A stretch of DNA of 15,001 nucleotides from NCBI GenBank assembly GCA_009775605.1, contig VSPV01000057.1:1-15001 (forward strand), written 5' to 3'. Made by a program: the position numbers and the translations under genes. Below, piece after piece: positions 12,498-15,001 of this stretch. Position 1 is the first letter of the stretch. The number at the start of each line of letters is the position of its first letter. The DNA is from Paramuribaculum sp. (lineage in GTDB: Bacteria; Bacteroidota; Bacteroidia; Bacteroidales; Muribaculaceae). The notes under the pieces are model-generated. The model searched no databases, was not told the DNA's origin, and worked only from the letters and a program-made list of their open reading frames with translations.

Positions 12498-13034
12498 TCA
12501 ATAGTTCTTGGCCATGATTTCAAAGTAGGCCTGCGGATGAGCGCATGTGGGGCATACTTTGGGGGCGTCTTTGCCGATGTGGATGTGTCCGCAGTTGGTG
12601 CAGATCCAGATGGTCTCTCCGTCGCGCGAGAACACTATTCCGGTCTCCACGTTGTTGAGCAGGGCGCGGTAGCGCTCCTCGTGGTGCTTCTCGATTTTGG
12701 CAACGCGGTCGAAGAGCAGGGCGATGCTTTCAAATCCTTCCTCGCGGGCTTCCTTGGCGAAAGTGGCATACATGTCGGTCCACTCATAGTTCTCGCCTTC
12801 GGCTGCATCGAGCAGGTTGTGGGGAGTGTCGGGCATACCGTCGTGAAGGAGCTTGAACCAGAGTTCGGCGTGCTCTTTTTCGTTGGCGGCGGTTTCCTCG
12901 AAAATGCGGGCTATCTGAACGTAGCCGTCTTTGCGGGCCTTCGATGCGTAATAGGTGTATTTGTTGCGGGCCATCGATTCGCCTGCGAAGGCTGTCTCGA
13001 GGTTTTTCCAGGTCTTTGATCCTTTAAGTTCCAT
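12498..13034 (-). CDS. rbr: Rubrerythrin, 178 aa
   Basis: A non-haem diiron peroxidase that reduces H2O2 in the cytoplasm of anaerobes, with electrons passed through its rubredoxin domain. The N-terminal four-helix bundle holds the expected ligands: Glu19 (AFAGES), Glu52 and His55 in NEKEHAE, Glu95 and Glu98 in AKEAREE, Glu115 and His118 in EKHHEE. The C-terminal rubredoxin iron site is CTNCGH (Cys145, Cys148) and CPTC (Cys161, Cys164). Domain order and length are those of classical Rbr. It lies 11 bases after the reverse rubrerythrin gene, so the two peroxidases are co-expressed, and a strong terminator follows. Confidence 0.96.
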   Translation of the reverse strand: MELKGSKTWKNLETAFAGESMARNKYTYYASKARKDGYVQIARIFEETAANEKEHAELWFKLLHDGMPDTPHNLLDAAEGENYEWTDMYATFAKEAREEGFESIALLFDRVAKIEKHHEERYRALLNNVETGIVFSRDGETIWICTNCGHIHIGKDAPKVCPTCAHPQAYFEIMAKNY

Positions 13035-13045
13035 GGATGGGAGTT

Positions 13046-13597
13046 TTATTTTTTGAAGTAACGGTTGTAAAGGCCCTGGAATCCCTGTCCGTGACGGGCT
13101 TCGTCCTTGGCCATTTCATGAACGGTGTCATGGATGGCATCAAGGTTGAGTTCCTTTGCGCGGCGGGCGATACGCATCTTGTCGGCGTTTGCTCCGGCTT
13201 CGGCTGCCATGCGCTTCTCGAGGTTGGTCTTGGTGTCCCATACGCACTCGCCGAGGAGTTCGGCGAATTTCGAAGCGTGCTCGGCCTCTTCGAAAGCGTA
13301 GCGCTTGAAAGCTTCGGCAATTTCGGGATAGCCTTCGCGGTCGGCCTGGCGCGACATTGCCAGATACATGCCTACTTCGCCGCATTCACCGTTGAAGTGG
13401 GCGGTGAGGTCTTTTATCATCTCTTCGTCGCAGCCTTTGGCAACGCCGATTTCGTGCTCGGTCACGAAGTTGAGCATCTCGGTCTCGTCAAGCTCTTTGA
13501 ATTTGCTGGCGGGAGCACCGCAGATGGGGCATTTTTCGGGAGCGTGTTCGCCTTCGTGTACATAACCGCAAACGGTGCAGATAAATTTCTTTTTCAT
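13046..13597 (-). CDS. Reverse rubrerythrin (N-terminal rubredoxin domain), 183 aa
   Basis: The domain order is the opposite of the next gene: a rubredoxin site at the start (CTVCGYVHEG with Cys7/Cys10, CPICG with Cys23/Cys26), then a diiron four-helix domain with GECGEVGMY (about 70-78), FEEAEH (102-107) and KDEARHG (164-170). In clostridia, proteins of this design act as NADH-dependent H2O2 (and O2) reductases with a rubredoxin reductase partner; the same role here is inferred from the family. It follows perR by 68 bases and precedes rbr by 11. I see no consensus promoter in the 68-base gap, so it is probably read from the perR promoter. An AT-rich stretch at 13614-13630 could be an operator. 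Confidence 0.93.
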   Translation of the reverse strand: MKKKFICTVCGYVHEGEHAPEKCPICGAPASKFKELDETEMLNFVTEHEIGVAKGCDEEMIKDLTAHFNGECGEVGMYLAMSRQADREGYPEIAEAFKRYAFEEAEHASKFAELLGECVWDTKTNLEKRMAAEAGANADKMRIARRAKELNLDAIHDTVHEMAKDEARHGQGFQGLYNRYFKK

Positions 13598-13613
13598 TGT
13601 AGTGGGATTTTAA

Positions 13614-13630
13614 AAATTACGAAATTATTT
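13614..13630. promoter_or_regulatory. Possible PerR/Fur-type operator upstream of reverse rubrerythrin
   Basis: AAATTACGAAATTATTT is an AT-rich, partly dyadic sequence of about the size of a Fur-family box, in the gap between perR and the peroxidase genes. It is only a loose match to the TTATAATnATTATAA box known from Bacillus PerR. Speculative. Confidence 0.25.
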
Positions 13631-13665
13631 TGGTTTTGAGTTTGATTCTGAGTTGACTTTTGGCT

Positions 13666-14070
13666 TCAGCAGGGGTTGCAGTGCGGACAGACGCCCGTGA
13701 AGAAAAGAGCTGCGCTGTCGCATGAGTAACCCTGGATATGAAGCGGGGGAAGAGGCATTTCAATGTCGGTTACGCGGTGGCATTTGCGACAGAAGAAATG
13801 CGCATGAGGGCGGACGGTGGCGTCGAAGCGGGCGTTGATCGGGTCGATGCTCAGACATCGCGCGCATCCTGTCTCCACGAAAAGTTTCAGCGTGTTGTAG
13901 ATAGTGGTGCGTGAAATGGTGGGATGTTCGGGGATAAGGGCGTCGTAGATGTCGGCCACCGTGGGATGGGATTTGTCGCTCATTAGCTGCCTCATAACCG
14001 CGATTCTCTGCGAAGAGGGCTTGATGCCAGCTTCGATAAGAATTTTTGATGTTTCGGGGACAGTAATCAT
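13666..14070 (-). CDS. perR: PerR-type peroxide-sensing Fur-family repressor, 134 aa
   Basis: A metal-dependent repressor of peroxide-defence genes. The winged-helix domain includes PSSQRIAVMRQLMSDKSHPT and the recognition helix TISRTTIYNTLKLF. The structural zinc site is CRKC (94-97) and CPHC (128-131). His35, Asp83, His89, His91 and Asp102 match His37, Asp85, His91, His93 and Asp104 of Bacillus subtilis PerR at a constant offset of two. Asp rather than Glu at the last position favours PerR over Fur; the first two-histidine set includes the ones oxidised by peroxide. The frame extends to an ATG at 14100, but that codon lies at the probable transcription start just after the TACATTTG box, so the ATG at 14070 is preferred. 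Its targets are probably the two rubrerythrin genes downstream. Confidence 0.92.
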   Translation of the reverse strand: MITVPETSKILIEAGIKPSSQRIAVMRQLMSDKSHPTVADIYDALIPEHPTISRTTIYNTLKLFVETGCARCLSIDPINARFDATVRPHAHFFCRKCHRVTDIEMPLPPLHIQGYSCDSAALFFTGVCPHCNPC

Positions 14071-14083
14071 GAGTTGTAATGAT

Positions 14084-14095
14084 TTCAATTTTGAA
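14084..14095. promoter_or_regulatory. Dyad over the perR transcription start, candidate auto-operator
   Basis: TTCAATTTTGAA is a 12-bp dyad (TTCAA, two bases, TTGAA) lying between the -7 box and the ATG at 14070. Its position fits an autoregulatory operator of PerR. Supported only by symmetry and place. Confidence 0.3.
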
Positions 14096-14102
14096 TTCAT
14101 TG

Positions 14103-14134
14103 CAAATGTAGTTCAAAACTTTTTACTCTCCAAA
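14103..14134 (-). promoter_or_regulatory. Consensus promoter of perR
   Basis: On the minus strand TTTG (14134-14131) is followed after exactly 20 bases by TACATTTG (14110-14103), a full match to the Bacteroidetes housekeeping promoter. Transcription should start near 14097, which places the ATG at 14070 about 27 bases downstream and rules against translation from 14100. Confidence 0.75.
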
Positions 14135-14201
14135 TTTAAAGACGAAAAAACGTTTGAAAAGTTCAAAAATAATGTGAAATTCCATGTTTTATGTCTTTGA
14201 A

Positions 14202-14570
14202 TCATCTGTTTGACAGCGGAGGAAGAAATGCGTCGGGGTAATGCTCCACGGTGTAATTCTCGGGTGTGCCGGTGATGGCGATTACGTCAAAGCGTGGCTC
14301 GTGTAATATATTGCGGCTTCTGATAAATGAATCGGCGGCGCGGCAGAGGCGGGAAATTTTCCGTGCGTCCACTGCGTCCGCGGGGTCATAGTCGGTGCGC
14401 CGTCTTGTCTTTACTTCTACAAAGGCAATTGTGGTGCCTTTGAAAGCTACGATATCTATTTCCTTGTGGCCGACATGGATATTGGAATCCATGATGGCAT
14501 ATCCGTGGGCGGCAAGATACTCTCGTGCTACTTGTTCGCCCCATTCGCCGGTGATATTATGCTCTGCCAT
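14202..14570 (-). CDS. yraN: YraN / UPF0102 family protein (predicted nuclease fold), 122 aa
   Basis: A small, widespread bacterial protein with the PD-(D/E)xK restriction-endonuclease fold; the cellular role is not settled, but a link to DNA processing is usually assumed. The family signature is complete: GEWGEQVAREYLAAHGY (8-24) with the first acidic residues, then GHKEIDIVA with Asp39, then FVEVKTRRR with Glu52 and Lys54 forming the D-ExK core. Length is normal. It reads in the same direction as perR, but the perR promoter lies between them, so the two need not be co-transcribed. No consensus promoter was found before it. Confidence 0.93.
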   Translation of the reverse strand: MAEHNITGEWGEQVAREYLAAHGYAIMDSNIHVGHKEIDIVAFKGTTIAFVEVKTRRRTDYDPADAVDARKISRLCRAADSFIRSRNILHEPRFDVIAITGTPENYTVEHYPDAFLPPLSNR

Positions 14571-14942
14571 TGGAATCCGGTTTTGCTGTGAAATGGATTG
14601 CTAATATATGGGTTTTCTTTTTAGGTGGGGAATCTCAGGGCTGATTTTTTTCTTTAGGGGGCGGAATTTTATATTTATATAGATGTGTTTTTGGCGTATC
14701 CGGGTGGTATGGCTCTTTTTTGGGTGGTGGTCGTGGGGTGCGTTATTGGCTGTTTCGGTTGGTTTCGCTGGTTCTGTAATTTGTCTCATCTCTTTTGCTT
14801 TTACCGTGAAAAAATATTTGCGTAGAAATTATTAGAAAAACTGTGAAAATTCTCGTGGCTTGTAACCGAATGTGGTATAAGTATTTGAATATCTTTCTAA
14901 CAAACATTAACGTGCTTTGAGTGTAAAATAGTTTCTGAAATA
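14571..14942. other. AT-rich intergenic region without a supported gene
   Basis: This stretch between yraN and the right-edge promoter holds only a low-complexity minus-strand frame of 62 codons (14601-14789), rich in Lys, His, Pro and Thr, that I do not accept as a gene. I see no RNA gene or clear hairpin. Confidence 0.6.
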
Positions 14943-14974
14943 TTTGGAGGGAATGCGGGGAATGTCTACCTTTG
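14943..14974 (+). promoter_or_regulatory. Strong consensus promoter at the right edge
   Basis: TTTG (14943-14946) is followed after 20 bases by TACCTTTG (14967-14974), a full Bacteroidetes promoter match. The downstream bases (CACTCGCTTTTGAGAAACGG) resemble leaders of stable RNA operons in this phylum, so an rRNA or tRNA operon beyond the window is possible; this is inference. The first transcribed bases would be near 14980. Confidence 0.7.
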
Positions 14975-15001
14975 CACTCGCTTTTGAGAAACGGACGCCG
15001 G

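Noticed and set aside
11645..12517. 290-aa plus-strand ORF
   Set aside because: Antisense to the clearly recognised nitroreductase and runs through its terminator.
14601..14789. 62-aa minus-strand ORF upstream of yraN
   Set aside because: Low-complexity Lys/His/Pro/Thr composition in AT-rich intergenic DNA with no start signal or neighbour in an operon.
1..15001. CRISPR array, tRNA or rRNA genes, transposase
   Set aside because: No regularly spaced repeats, no tRNA cloverleaf or rRNA segments noticed, and no ORF with transposase or integrase motifs.

Overview
The window looks like a gut-type Bacteroidales chromosome. The promoters have the Bacteroidetes form (TTTG, about 20 bases, TAnnTTTG), there are no clear Shine-Dalgarno sequences, and the proteins have Bacteroidales character. 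Almost every gene reads leftwards on the minus strand. Two regions of different nature meet near position 11,000.

Region 1 (about 380 to 11,000) looks like part of an integrated mobile element, probably a conjugative transposon/ICE accessory block. No integrase, relaxase or tra gene lies in the window, so the class is inferred. From right to left it holds: a 276-aa DUF4121-like gene and a 312-aa gene possibly related to DUF4942, closed by an intrinsic terminator; a 1000-aa fusion of an N6-adenine DNA methyltransferase and a SNF2-like helicase; then a compact run of nine mostly uncharacterised genes (169, 104, 121, 95, 309, 196, 99 and 69 aa, a 342-aa J-domain protein and a 115-aa protein). 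Several of these proteins are strongly acidic. Two copies of a structured palindromic element of about 155 bases (5539-5690 and 10646-10800) lie in the same orientation, each just upstream of the first gene of a leftward block. The copies differ in sequence but keep their pairing, with several compensatory changes. This is the most unusual feature of the window.

Region 2 (about 11,088 to 14,570) is a chromosomal oxidative-stress island: perR (peroxide-sensing Fur-family repressor), a reverse rubrerythrin, a classical rubrerythrin with a long terminator, an NfsA-type nitroreductase and a PrxQ/Bcp peroxiredoxin, followed on the far side by the unrelated housekeeping gene yraN. PerR would sense peroxide, the two rubrerythrins and Bcp would remove it, and the nitroreductase would supply a flavin reductase activity. 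A strong consensus promoter on the plus strand at the right edge drives something beyond the window.

The left edge (1-463) is AT-rich, carries one unrecognised plus-strand ORF of 82 aa with signs of frame disruption, and contains what looks like a 28-codon continuation of the 115-aa gene behind an in-frame amber codon.
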